From Trueperella pyogenes (GTDB lineage Bacteria > Actinomycetota > Actinomycetes > Actinomycetales > Actinomycetaceae): a DNA stretch of 64,000 bases. Within the stretch, counting starts at the first letter, position 1, and each line of letters starts with the position of its first letter. The translations under genes and the position numbers were made by a program. The DNA lies in NCBI RefSeq assembly GCF_001070855.1, contig NZ_JVLH01000009.1:124001-188000 (forward strand). Reading direction: 5' to 3'. The notes under the pieces are model-generated. The model had not been told where the DNA came from and made no database searches. It worked only from the letters and a program-made list of their open reading frames with translations. Shown one piece after another: positions 36,304 through 44,503 of the stretch.

Positions 36304-36307
36304 TTCC

Positions 36308-37684
36308 ATGACTTCGACGCTTTCCCAGGATGACGCAGAGATCCTCAGCCCCCGCCCGCATTCCGACGTCGTCGAGGTCTACTCAGCTGGGCTCGTCATT
36401 CCGATCACCGCTCCATCCGTCTTGGACGGTGCTATTGCGGTTTCCGGTGGACGAATCGAACACGTAGGATCTCGTGACTGGGTGATTCACGCGCTCGAGC
36501 AGTCGGGGCGCACCTTCGTCGAGCATCACGTCGACGGGGTACTGATGCCCGGCCTCGTCAATGCGCACACCCACCTGCAGTACACGGGAATGGCGGAAGT
36601 TGGAGCGAAACGCTACACGGGTTTCCCCTCGTGGGCGCAGGCTTTCGACGCGGTCTATGACCACACAGAGTTTGATTGGAAGGCCGAGGCCACGCGGGGT
36701 GCGCGCCTCTCGATCCGCTATGGGACAACCAGCGCTGCCGACGTCGTCACCGATCCCGAGGCCGCGGGCGCGCTCCACGACCTGGGCCTGCACGGCGTCG
36801 CCTACTGGGAAGTCATGGGGTGGTCGAACGAAGATTGGGCGGCTCGTGGTCCGGCAAGCGTCAACGCTTCCTTGGACGCAATGCCCACTCCCCCGCAGAT
36901 CGGCATTTCCCCGCACGCCCCATACTCATTGGACGCGGAACCGCTTTTGGATCTTCCCGACCTTGCGCGTCGGCGTAACCTTCGCCTGCATATCCACTTG
37001 GGTGAATCCCATTCCGAGGCCGAGTGGAAAGAAGGCCGAACCGCGCAATTGGACGATTTGTGGCGCAGTGGAGCGTCGACCTCCTTCACGGAAATGCGTT
37101 CCCTGGGCGGAGGCTTCTCGGCAACACAATTCGTCGACCAACTGGGGGTTTTGGGTCCTGATTGCCATGTGGCCCACGGCGTGTACATGACCGCAGATGA
37201 CCGGCGTCGCTTGCGTTCTCGCAATACTGCTGTTGCTTTGTGTCCGCGCTCGAATCGTGTGATTGGCTTGGACGCTCCCCCTGTTGCCGCCTACCTGAAT
37301 GAGGGCAATTTGCTGGCCGTGGGGACGGACTCTCTGTCCTCTTCTCCCAGCCTCGACGTCATGGAAGACGTTGCGCTCTTGTATAAGATCGCTCGGGCTC
37401 AGGGCTACGGGGAGAGCGATTTGGCTCGTCGTCTACTCCACACCGCTACTTTGGGTGGGGCCGTCGCATTGGGATTGTCGACGGGTTCTCAACGCGTGGG
37501 CCAGCTTCAGTCTGGCGCGGTTGCAGACATAGTGTTTTTCGATGTGCCCGTAACGACGATTGTCGACACTATCGAGGAGCTCGTCCAAACCGGTGCTTCT
37601 CGTCAGATTGCAACGGTTATAGATGGAAACCTGCGCTGGGTCGATCCGCGTTTCACCGACATCTTTGAGGGAGACGTGCAATGA
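36308..37684 (+). CDS. Amidohydrolase, SAH/5'-methylthioadenosine deaminase-like (ATZ/TRZ family)
   Basis: A 458-residue metal-dependent hydrolase. The metal-site motif is NAHTHLQYTG; HIHLGESHSE is near residue 225; VAHGVYM and GTDSLSSSPSLD carry the further His and the catalytic Asp. This layout fits the MtaD/DadD branch that deaminates S-adenosylhomocysteine or methylthioadenosine, although TrzN/AtzA relatives share it. ATG 36308 was chosen; ATG 36293 would overlap the previous gene. It is coupled downstream to the DUF985 gene by an ATGA overlap. The tight operon with an AhcY-like protein supports a role in SAM by-product recycling. Confidence 0.85.
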   Translation: MTSTLSQDDAEILSPRPHSDVVEVYSAGLVIPITAPSVLDGAIAVSGGRIEHVGSRDWVIHALEQSGRTFVEHHVDGVLMPGLVNAHTHLQYTGMAEVGAKRYTGFPSWAQAFDAVYDHTEFDWKAEATRGARLSIRYGTTSAADVVTDPEAAGALHDLGLHGVAYWEVMGWSNEDWAARGPASVNASLDAMPTPPQIGISPHAPYSLDAEPLLDLPDLARRRNLRLHIHLGESHSEAEWKEGRTAQLDDLWRSGASTSFTEMRSLGGGFSATQFVDQLGVLGPDCHVAHGVYMTADDRRRLRSRNTAVALCPRSNRVIGLDAPPVAAYLNEGNLLAVGTDSLSSSPSLDVMEDVALLYKIARAQGYGESDLARRLLHTATLGGAVALGLSTGSQRVGQLQSGAVADIVFFDVPVTTIVDTIEELVQTGASRQIATVIDGNLRWVDPRFTDIFEGDVQ

Positions 37685-38157
37685 CTACTCTCACTCCGCT
37701 CGCTTCCACGCTCGTCAAGCAACTTGACCTTGCGCCCCATCCCGAGGGCGGCCACTTCCGTCGCACGTGGACCGCACCCACGCATGTGGAAACCTCTCGC
37801 GGCCAGCGAGCCACGGCCTCGGCAATCCTCTTTGTGCTCGATCGCGACGAGGAAGCTGCCTGGCACTTGGTGCACTCTGATGAGCTGTGGATTTGGTCGG
37901 GTCCGGGAGCGCTGGAGATTCACTTGGGTGGAAATGGCGAGGCCCCAAGTTCCGAGCCGCAGATCGTGATCTTAGCCTCGCCGGATGCTGGCAATGCAGA
38001 ACTCTCCCCTTCTGAGCCTTCGAACCCCGTGCAATTCCTTGTCCCCGCCGGTTCGTGGCAGCGTACTTTTGCACGGGGCCAAGCAGCACTCGCAACATGC
38101 ATTGTGTCACCCGAGTTCTCTTTCGAAGACTGGAAGCTTGCGGAAACCAATTCCTGA
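37681..38157 (+). CDS. Cupin-like DUF985 protein
   Basis: A 158-residue protein with the DUF985/COG3542 signature: APHPEGGHFRRTW near the start, SAILFVLDRDE, and AWHLVHSDELWIW near residue 65, followed by the beta-strand pattern of a small cupin barrel. No enzymatic role is established for the family; sugar or metal binding is suspected. It overlaps the amidohydrolase stop by four bases and is the third gene of the AhcY-like operon. Confidence 0.9.
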   Translation: MTTLTPLASTLVKQLDLAPHPEGGHFRRTWTAPTHVETSRGQRATASAILFVLDRDEEAAWHLVHSDELWIWSGPGALEIHLGGNGEAPSSEPQIVILASPDAGNAELSPSEPSNPVQFLVPAGSWQRTFARGQAALATCIVSPEFSFEDWKLAETNS

Positions 38158-38251
38158 AGCTTTTCTAAGTGTCGACAATGCTCATAGCAATGCCGTAGCC
38201 TAAGTAAGCAATCCAGTAATCACTGGAAACCCCACTATTGAAGGAGTCATC

Positions 38252-38497
38252 GTGGATCTGGAAAACCTGAAGAAGCAGGCCGAAGAAGGCTTTGAAGCTG
38301 CAAAGGACAAGGTCGGAGACGTCGTCGAGGCAGTTAAGGACAAGGTCGGAGACGTCGTCGAGGCGGCTAAGGACAAGGCCGGAGACGCTAAGGACAAGGC
38401 CGAAGATGTCGTCGAGGCGGCTAAGGACAAGGCCGGAGACGCTAAGGACAAGGCCGGAGACGCCGTCGAGGCGGCTAAGGACGAGCTGGATAAGTGA
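38252..38497 (+). CDS. Lys/Glu/Ala repeat protein (LEA-like amphipathic helix)
   Basis: An 81-residue protein built almost entirely from near-identical 7- and 11-residue blocks of the type AKDKAGD and VVEAAKDK. The DNA repeats are equally regular (38310-38480). Such 11-mer patterns form extended amphipathic helices, as in group 3 LEA and apolipoprotein-like proteins, which bind membranes or protect proteins under desiccation or osmotic stress. Cys and aromatic residues are nearly absent. GTG 38252 has GAAGGAG seven bases upstream, and a terminator follows, so it is a single-gene unit. A stress or surface-coating role is inferred. Confidence 0.85.
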   Translation: MDLENLKKQAEEGFEAAKDKVGDVVEAVKDKVGDVVEAAKDKAGDAKDKAEDVVEAAKDKAGDAKDKAGDAVEAAKDELDK

Positions 38498-38518
38498 CCA
38501 TTAGCATCAAATAAATCA

Positions 38519-38546
38519 GAGGGCAGATCCAATTGGATCTGCCCTC
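38519..38546 (+). terminator. Terminator after the LEA-like gene
   Basis: A perfect 12-bp stem (38519-38530 with 38535-38546) with loop AATT is followed by GGTTATT. Confidence 0.9.
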
Positions 38547-38722
38547 GGTTATTAGACCCATCATAGCGAGGATCCACGCAGACCATATCTCACATCTAAA
38601 GTTTGAGACTATCTCTTTCCATTAGCACGTAGTTGCCCTTAGCCTTAGAGCGTGGGTGCTTTTCCCATGGGTTGACAAGCACTCAAAATTGTTCTGTCCC
38701 AATATCTTCATAGGGAGCACAC

Positions 38723-39604
38723 GTGGTTCGTCCCAAGATCCGTTTCCGTAAGTCCGCACTCGTCGCAATCGCAGCAACTGCCGTCATGGCGCTGGGTGCA
38801 TGCGCGGGCGGAACCACTTCCAGCAGCACAACTTCCGCAACCGCCGATGCTAACGCAACCGGCGAAGCACTCCCCACCGTAACCAAGGGTAAGCTCACCA
38901 TCGCCACCGGCGATCCGGCCTACAGCCCCTGGGTCCTCAACGACAACCCCGAATCCGGTGAAGGCTACGAGGCCGCAGTTGCCTACGCAGTCGCCGAGAA
39001 GCTGGGCTTCTCCAAGGATCAGGTCGTGTGGAAGCGCACAACCTTCGATTCGGCAATCGCACCTGGCGCAAAGGACTGGGACTTCAACATCCAGCAGTTC
39101 TCCATCACCGATGCTCGCAAGCAGGCAGTGGACTTCTCCAGCCCCTACTACACGACCTCCGAAGCGGTTGTCGCCGTGAAGGGCACCCCCGCTGCCGAGG
39201 CCAAGAGCCTCGAAGACCTGAAGAAGCTGAAGTTCGGCGTTCAGACCGGTACGACTTCTCAGAACTACGTGATGAACAAGCTCAAGCCCAGCACCGATCC
39301 GCTGATCTTCAACGGTTCTGCTGACGTGGTCCAGGCTCTCAAGGGCGGCCAGGTTGACGCAATCGTCGTGGACCTGCCCACCGCATTCAACGTCATCGCA
39401 ACCCAGGTTGAGAACGGCACCGTGGTTGGCCAGTTCACCGCGAACGAGGATGGCAACAACTTCGGTCTGCTGCTTCCTAAGGGAAGCGCTCTGACCCCCG
39501 CGGTCACCAAGGCAGTCGACACGCTGCGCGATAACGGCACCCTGGCCGAACTTCAGAAGAAGTGGCTGGCCGACGCCGCATCCGCTCCGATCTTCGAGCA
39601 GTGA
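38723..39604 (+). CDS. Amino-acid ABC transporter substrate-binding lipoprotein
   Basis: A 293-residue secreted lipoprotein: basic start, hydrophobic segment and lipobox ALGAC, then a Thr/Ser-rich linker. The body is a family 3 solute-binding protein (HisJ/GlnH type) with GEGYEAAVAYAVAEKLG, DFNIQQFSITDARKQAVDFS and SLEDLKKLKFGVQTGTTS. It captures a polar amino acid for the permease and ATPase downstream; which one cannot be read. GTG 38723 has GGGAG upstream. A TTGACA at 38672 may be the -35 but no good -10 follows. A stable hairpin after the stop would raise its expression over the membrane parts. Confidence 0.94.
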   Translation: MVRPKIRFRKSALVAIAATAVMALGACAGGTTSSSTTSATADANATGEALPTVTKGKLTIATGDPAYSPWVLNDNPESGEGYEAAVAYAVAEKLGFSKDQVVWKRTTFDSAIAPGAKDWDFNIQQFSITDARKQAVDFSSPYYTTSEAVVAVKGTPAAEAKSLEDLKKLKFGVQTGTTSQNYVMNKLKPSTDPLIFNGSADVVQALKGGQVDAIVVDLPTAFNVIATQVENGTVVGQFTANEDGNNFGLLLPKGSALTPAVTKAVDTLRDNGTLAELQKKWLADAASAPIFEQ

Positions 39605-39609
39605 TCTTC

Positions 39610-39643
39610 TTCTCCGGCTTGGGATTCGTCCCAAGCCGGAGAA
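39610..39643 (+). terminator. Intercistronic hairpin between binding protein and permease
   Basis: A perfect 15-bp stem (39610-39624 with 39629-39643) capped by TTCG and followed by a T-rich run lies in the middle of an ABC importer operon. It can act as partial terminator and 3'-end stabiliser, giving excess binding protein. Confidence 0.92.
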
Positions 39644-39700
39644 TTTTCATTTCCCTTGTCCTGATTGCTTTACGCATTCGAAACCCACTCAGAGGACCCA

Positions 39701-40579
39701 GTGCTCACCGATTCCCACTCAGCAGACCCCATGGCTGAATTCCCAGTCTCCGAGGTCGAGCGCCAGCGCCGTCGTTACCGGCGCACGCGCACCACTCGCT
39801 CACTCTTGATCTCCGCGATCTCCACTCTGATCATCGCGGCACTCATCGTTGTCATCTTGGCCTCGTCTCCGGGGTGGAAGACAACCCAACAAACCTTCTT
39901 CAACTGGGAATACGCAAAGAGCTCCTTCCCCGCGGTCCTCTCCGGCATGTGGCTCAACATCCGCATGCTGCTGGTTGCAGCGACTGGCGTGGCGGTCTTT
40001 GCAACTCTTCTTGCTGCCGCACGTACCTTGGGCGGACCGGTATTCTTCCCAATCCGATTCCTTGCTGCCGCATACACGGACATCTTCCGCGGTGTGCCTT
40101 TCATTGTGGTCCTGTACATCATCGGTTTCGGAATTCCCGCTTTGAACCCGTCCAGGCGCATCGATGTCACGCTGCTGGGAACCATCGCCCTGGTCATCAC
40201 CTACACCTCCTACGTTTCCGAGGTGCTCCGTGCTGGCCTCGAATCCATTCACCCCTCGCAGCGCTACGCAGCGCGTTCTCTGGGCCTGACCCACGGACAG
40301 ACCATGCGTCACATCATCGTGCCGCAGGCAGTTCGTAAGGTCACCCCCGCTTTGATGAACGACTTCATTTCCATGCAAAAAGACGTGGGCCTGATTTCTG
40401 TTCTGGGCGCAACTGACGCAATCCGAGCAGCACAGGTTCAGCAGGCAACGACCTACAACTTCACTTCCTACGTGGTCGCGGGCCTCCTCTTCATCGTTTT
40501 GTCTTTCCCCTTCATTCGCCTGTCCGATTGGTACACCGCGCGACTACGTAAGCGCGAGCAGATGGGAGGCACCGTCTGA
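39701..40579 (+). CDS. Amino-acid ABC transporter permease (HisM/GlnP type)
   Basis: A 292-residue permease. After a basic cytoplasmic N-terminus (RQRRRYRRTRTTR) come about five or six helices, with the coupling EAA-loop YAARSLGLTHGQTMRHIIVPQAVRK near residue 200 (spanning the ATPase contact). It forms the channel of the polar amino-acid importer. GTG 39701 was chosen because AGAGGA lies four bases upstream. The stop overlaps the ATPase start (TGATG). Confidence 0.94.
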   Translation: MLTDSHSADPMAEFPVSEVERQRRRYRRTRTTRSLLISAISTLIIAALIVVILASSPGWKTTQQTFFNWEYAKSSFPAVLSGMWLNIRMLLVAATGVAVFATLLAAARTLGGPVFFPIRFLAAAYTDIFRGVPFIVVLYIIGFGIPALNPSRRIDVTLLGTIALVITYTSYVSEVLRAGLESIHPSQRYAARSLGLTHGQTMRHIIVPQAVRKVTPALMNDFISMQKDVGLISVLGATDAIRAAQVQQATTYNFTSYVVAGLLFIVLSFPFIRLSDWYTARLRKREQMGGTV

Positions 40580-41361
40580 TGAGCACGGAAACCACCACCC
40601 CCGACGAAAGCTTGGCAACCTCCGCGGAGCACCCCGTCCTTTCTGTTCAGGGCGTCGTTAAGCGCTTTGGTTCCAACATCGTTTTGCGCCGCCTAGATCT
40701 TGACGTTCACCGTCACGAGGTCGTTGTACTCTTGGGTGCCTCAGGCTCGGGAAAGTCGACCCTCCTGCGCTGCGCGAATCTGCTTGAACGCGTCGATGAC
40801 GGCCAGATTTTCCTTTCGGGAATGGACATCACCGACCCCAGCATCAACGCCGATAAGGTTCGCGGACAGATCGGTGTCGTGTTCCAGCACTACAACCTGT
40901 TCCCGCACATGTCAGTGATCGATAACGTGACACTGGCTGCACGCAAGGTCCACGGGTGGGCACCGGAACGCGCAACAAAGCGTGGTATGGAATTGCTAGA
41001 ACGTATTGGTCTTGCTCAAAAAGCCGAGGAATACCCCGACCGGCTTTCGGGTGGCCAGCAGCAGCGCGTCGCTATTGTTCGTGCACTTGCAACCAATCCC
41101 GAGCTTCTTCTGCTCGATGAAATCACCTCAGCATTGGACCCCATGCTGGTCGGCGAAGTTCTTGACCTCGTCCGCGAAGTTAAGGACTCGGGTTCCACGA
41201 TTCTTATGGCAACCCATGAAATCGGTTTCGCACGCCAAGTAGCAGACCGCGTGGTGTTCTTGGAACGCGGAAAAATCGTTGAACAGGGCACCCCTCAGGA
41301 GGTCATTGACAATCCGAAGATGCCTCAGACTCAGGAATTCCTGGCTCGCGTCTTCCACTGA
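40579..41361 (+). CDS. Amino-acid ABC transporter ATP-binding protein (GlnQ/HisP type)
   Basis: A 260-residue ATPase with Walker A GASGSGKST, Q-loop VVFQHYNLFPHM, signature LSGGQQQRV and Walker B LLLLDEITSALDP. These are typical of polar amino-acid uptake systems. It powers import with the permease and binding protein immediately upstream. A large hairpin terminator follows. Confidence 0.95.
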   Translation: MSTETTTPDESLATSAEHPVLSVQGVVKRFGSNIVLRRLDLDVHRHEVVVLLGASGSGKSTLLRCANLLERVDDGQIFLSGMDITDPSINADKVRGQIGVVFQHYNLFPHMSVIDNVTLAARKVHGWAPERATKRGMELLERIGLAQKAEEYPDRLSGGQQQRVAIVRALATNPELLLLDEITSALDPMLVGEVLDLVREVKDSGSTILMATHEIGFARQVADRVVFLERGKIVEQGTPQEVIDNPKMPQTQEFLARVFH

Positions 41362-41378
41362 GCGCCCAAATACACTGC

Positions 41379-41420
41379 GTCCCTCTTGTGAGCGGTTCCA
41401 AAGCCGCTTGCAAGAGGGAC
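41379..41420. terminator. Terminator between the importer and a convergent hydrolase gene
   Basis: A 17-bp stem (41379-41395 with 41404-41420, two G-T pairs) with an 8-base loop is followed by ATTGTTT. It lies between convergent genes. Confidence 0.9.
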
Positions 41421-41433
41421 ATTGTTTGAGTCC

Positions 41434-42369
41434 TCAGTTTCTCCCGGCCTCGACATCAGCCCAGAACGCAGCAAGAACATCAGCCAACGCAGCCGGATTT
41501 TCTAATTGAGCGCTGTGTTTTGCATCTGAGATCACCTCATAGCGCGCACCTAATAACGCGGCTTCTTCACGATGCATCTGCTCCGGCCAAACTGTGTCCC
41601 CCACTCCGTGAGTGATCAAGACAGGAAGTCCACTTTGACGCAAGGGAAGCGACACATCTGGGTAACGAGCCAAAATGAAAGCCGCACCCATGAGCGAGTC
41701 CTCGCTGGTGACCATCGCGCGCTCGGCAATCAACTCATCCCGAGGATCACTGCTCAGGAACTGGGAAATGTACCATGCCGATAGTTTCTTTCCCGTTGTT
41801 GAGGACAAGAGACGCTGACGCAGGGGTGTCCAACGCATCGCTTCAGGCGGCCGAGGGCCTGTAGAAAACAGTGTCACGGAACGGAATAGTTCAGGTGCAA
41901 CCACTGCAGCTTGCCTGGCAATCACACCGCCAAATGAATGTCCCAGCAGGTGAATTGGACGCTCACTTGCGCCCATCGCACGCGCAATCTCAATCAGGTC
42001 ACCGACAAAGTCAGCCAATCGGTAATTCTCAACGCCTTTGGGAGCCGCAGAATCCGCCTGTCCGCGCTGCGAATAAGCACAGGCGCTGCGACCGCGCTCA
42101 GCCAGATACGGCAAGAAGGGAGTGAAATCTTCCTTGGAGCCCGTAAACCCCGGAACTAAAAGCGCCGGAACAGGCTCGGGCTGCTCACCAGCGTGGGGCA
42201 CCTCGTGTACCTCCAACGCGCTCTCCGCCTTGGGAACAATGCCCGCCACGGCCTCGTCAATGAAAGCGGCAGTCAGTACGCCCGCGGACGTAGGGATCCC
42301 CACGCAGGTCACCTCCTGCGGAAGTTCCCCCACAAATGGTGCCTGAGGGACAACACCGTGAATCTGCAT
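41434..42369 (-). CDS. Alpha/beta fold hydrolase
   Basis: A 311-residue soluble hydrolase. It has VPALLVPGFTGSKEDFTP (oxyanion region), the nucleophile elbow LGHSFGG near residue 140, a likely Asp in GVGDTVWP and the His in SDAKHSAQLENP near the C-terminus, completing a Ser-Asp-His triad. The first 65 residues are an unusual extension before the hydrolase fold. Substrate unknown; esterase, lactonase or haloperoxidase-like relatives are all possible. AGGGGG lies before ATG 42369. Confidence 0.88.
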   Translation of the reverse strand: MQIHGVVPQAPFVGELPQEVTCVGIPTSAGVLTAAFIDEAVAGIVPKAESALEVHEVPHAGEQPEPVPALLVPGFTGSKEDFTPFLPYLAERGRSACAYSQRGQADSAAPKGVENYRLADFVGDLIEIARAMGASERPIHLLGHSFGGVIARQAAVVAPELFRSVTLFSTGPRPPEAMRWTPLRQRLLSSTTGKKLSAWYISQFLSSDPRDELIAERAMVTSEDSLMGAAFILARYPDVSLPLRQSGLPVLITHGVGDTVWPEQMHREEAALLGARYEVISDAKHSAQLENPAALADVLAAFWADVEAGRN

Positions 42370-42389
42370 TCCAACCCCCTAAAGGTGAA

Positions 42390-42409
42390 GCCGGCGGAAA
42401 ACCGCCGGC
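42390..42409 (-). terminator. Terminator after the ABC exporter operon
   Basis: An 8-bp perfect stem (42390-42397 with 42402-42409) with loop AAAA lies just downstream, on the minus strand, of the exporter gene ending at 42457. Its minus-strand flank reads GATGCAGTGTGGGGCCGGC, like the hairpins at 6835 and 46602. Confidence 0.65.
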
Positions 42410-42456
42410 CCCACACTGCATCCCCTCAACGTATTCGTTACAAGGGAGCAACGTGA

Positions 42457-44502
42457 TTACTCGAGCTCGAAAGCACCGGTGTACAGCTGGTAGTACACAC
42501 CCTTTTGAGCAATCAGTTCGTCGTGACTTCCACGTTCAATAATACGGCCGTGATCCAGAACCATAATGGCGTCGGAGTTACGGACCGTTGACAGACGGTG
42601 TGCAATGACGAAGACCGTACGCCCCTCCATGAGGTTATCCATGCCATTCTGGACCAGCGACTCGGTACGCGTATCAATCGATGAGGTCGCTTCGTCCAAG
42701 ATCATCGCCGGCGGATCGGCAACAGCTGCACGCGCAATAGACAACAACTGTGCCTGCCCCTGCGAAAGGTTTGACCCATTGCCACTGAGCTCGGTCTGGT
42801 AGCCATCGGGAAGACGCTCAATGAAGGAATGAGCATTCGCAAGCTTTGCTGCTGCGATGCATTCCTCATCGGTCGCGTCCAGTCGCCCAAAGCGGATGTT
42901 ATCCATGACGGTGCCGGTAAAGAGCTTCACATCCTGAAGCACGACGCCCAGCGAGCGACGCAGATCAGACTTGTGGATCTTCCTGATGTTGATGCCGTCA
43001 AAACGGATCTTGCCGTCATCGATATCGTAGAAACGATTGATCAGGTTAGTGATAGTCGTCTTGCCGGCGCCCGTTGCACCGACGAAAGCGATCTTCTGCC
43101 CAGGCTCTGCCCACAGCGAGATGTCGTGAAGAATCGTCTTTTTCCCGTCGTAGGAGAAGTCGACGTCTTCCATGACCAGCTCACCGCGTAGACGCGTGTA
43201 GGTGACCGTTCCGTCGCTGTGCGGATGACGCCATGCCCATACACCCGTGCGTTCTTCAGTGGGATGGACATCGCCATTTTCATCGACCCGCGCGCGGACC
43301 AGGGTCACGTAGCCCTCGTCTTCTTCACTCTCTTGCTCCATCAAGGCAAAGACTCGGGAAGCACCGGCAAGACCCAGGGCGATCATCGGGACTTGCATCG
43401 AGGCCTGTCCCAGCGTCTGTGTAAAGTTACGGACCATCCCCAGGAAGGAAACGACGACGCCAACGGTGATTGCGCCCATACCCGCGAAGCCGAAATTCGG
43501 AGTCTGGAGCTCAACCATGATGCCGCCAACCAGAGCAACGGCAACATAAAGGATATTCCCGATATTGCCCAGGGTTGGCATGAGCATGTTGCCGTATTGG
43601 TTCGCACGTTCTGAATCGTTGAACAGTTGGTGGTTGTAGCTCAGGAAATCATGTTTAACAGCATCTTCGTGATTGAAGACTTTAATGACCTTCTGGCCAT
43701 CCATCATCTCTTCGATGTAGCCCTCTTCTTCAGCCAACGAGCGCTGCTGCGCAACCATGAACTTCGCTGAACCGCCACCCATTTTCTTTGTCACGCCAAA
43801 CATCGCGACAGTCGACGCCGCGACGAGAAGAGTGAGCCACAGCGAGTAACTGAGCATGGTGATTGTCAACGCAAGGATCGTGAGTACGGACTGGATCAGG
43901 GTCGGGATCGATTGGCCAATAAGCTGGCGAATCGCGTCCGTATCGTTCGTGTAGGTCGACATGACCGCACCGTGAGGGTGCGTATCGAAGAACTTCAGCG
44001 GAAGCGTCTCCATGCGATCGAACATGTCATCACGCATCTTCTTGAGCGTGCCCTGAGTGACGATTGCCATCAGACGCGTGTAGATGAAAGCGCACACAAT
44101 ACCCGAGCCAAAGATAATGCCCATGATCACAACCAGTCGCACTAGCTGCGACATCACGGCCGGGAGCCCCTGGCTCATACCGGGAATAATCACGGTATCA
44201 ACGATCTGCTGGAGGAAGATCGCGCCAACCGCAGATGCGATACCAGAAATCACAATGCAGATGCCAACAACACTTAAGTGGATCTTATAGTTCGCCCACA
44301 GATAGGCCATCAGCCTTCCAAAAGGACGCGGCACTCCATCAAGCTTGTTGGGGTCTTTCATTCCCGAGGCCGCGCCTTCTTTTTGTTTTTGGCTTTCCTC
44401 GGGTGCTTTCTCAGCTTGATCCTGCGGAAGCACCTCTACCGATGCGGAAGCGTGAGCGGCAATCTGATCTGCTTGTTCTTCTTCGTAGCGTTCAACCGAC
44501 AT
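42457..44502 (-). CDS. ABC exporter half-transporter, catalytically complete
   Basis: A 681-residue membrane-ATPase fusion (MdlB-like). A charged N-terminal extension (about 1-60) is followed by six helices and an ATPase with Walker A GATGAGKTT, signature LSQGQ (the unusual SQGQ form) and Walker B MILDEATSSID with the catalytic Glu. Together with the next-listed gene it should form a heterodimer. ATG 44502 was chosen from GAGGTGG seven bases upstream, next to the partner's stop; the longer frame overlaps the partner. Probable drug, lipid or peptide export. Confidence 0.93.
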   Translation of the reverse strand: MSVERYEEEQADQIAAHASASVEVLPQDQAEKAPEESQKQKEGAASGMKDPNKLDGVPRPFGRLMAYLWANYKIHLSVVGICIVISGIASAVGAIFLQQIVDTVIIPGMSQGLPAVMSQLVRLVVIMGIIFGSGIVCAFIYTRLMAIVTQGTLKKMRDDMFDRMETLPLKFFDTHPHGAVMSTYTNDTDAIRQLIGQSIPTLIQSVLTILALTITMLSYSLWLTLLVAASTVAMFGVTKKMGGGSAKFMVAQQRSLAEEEGYIEEMMDGQKVIKVFNHEDAVKHDFLSYNHQLFNDSERANQYGNMLMPTLGNIGNILYVAVALVGGIMVELQTPNFGFAGMGAITVGVVVSFLGMVRNFTQTLGQASMQVPMIALGLAGASRVFALMEQESEEDEGYVTLVRARVDENGDVHPTEERTGVWAWRHPHSDGTVTYTRLRGELVMEDVDFSYDGKKTILHDISLWAEPGQKIAFVGATGAGKTTITNLINRFYDIDDGKIRFDGINIRKIHKSDLRRSLGVVLQDVKLFTGTVMDNIRFGRLDATDEECIAAAKLANAHSFIERLPDGYQTELSGNGSNLSQGQAQLLSIARAAVADPPAMILDEATSSIDTRTESLVQNGMDNLMEGRTVFVIAHRLSTVRNSDAIMVLDHGRIIERGSHDELIAQKGVYYQLYTGAFELE

Positions 44503-44503
44503 T

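Noticed and set aside
38310-38480. Regular DNA repeats considered as a CRISPR array
   Set aside because: The repeats are in frame, encode the LEA-like helix, and have no unique spacers.
38708-39634. 308-residue frame antisense to the amino-acid binding protein
   Set aside because: Composition rich in Gly, Cys and Val as in mirror frames; no motif; the plus-strand gene is unmistakable.
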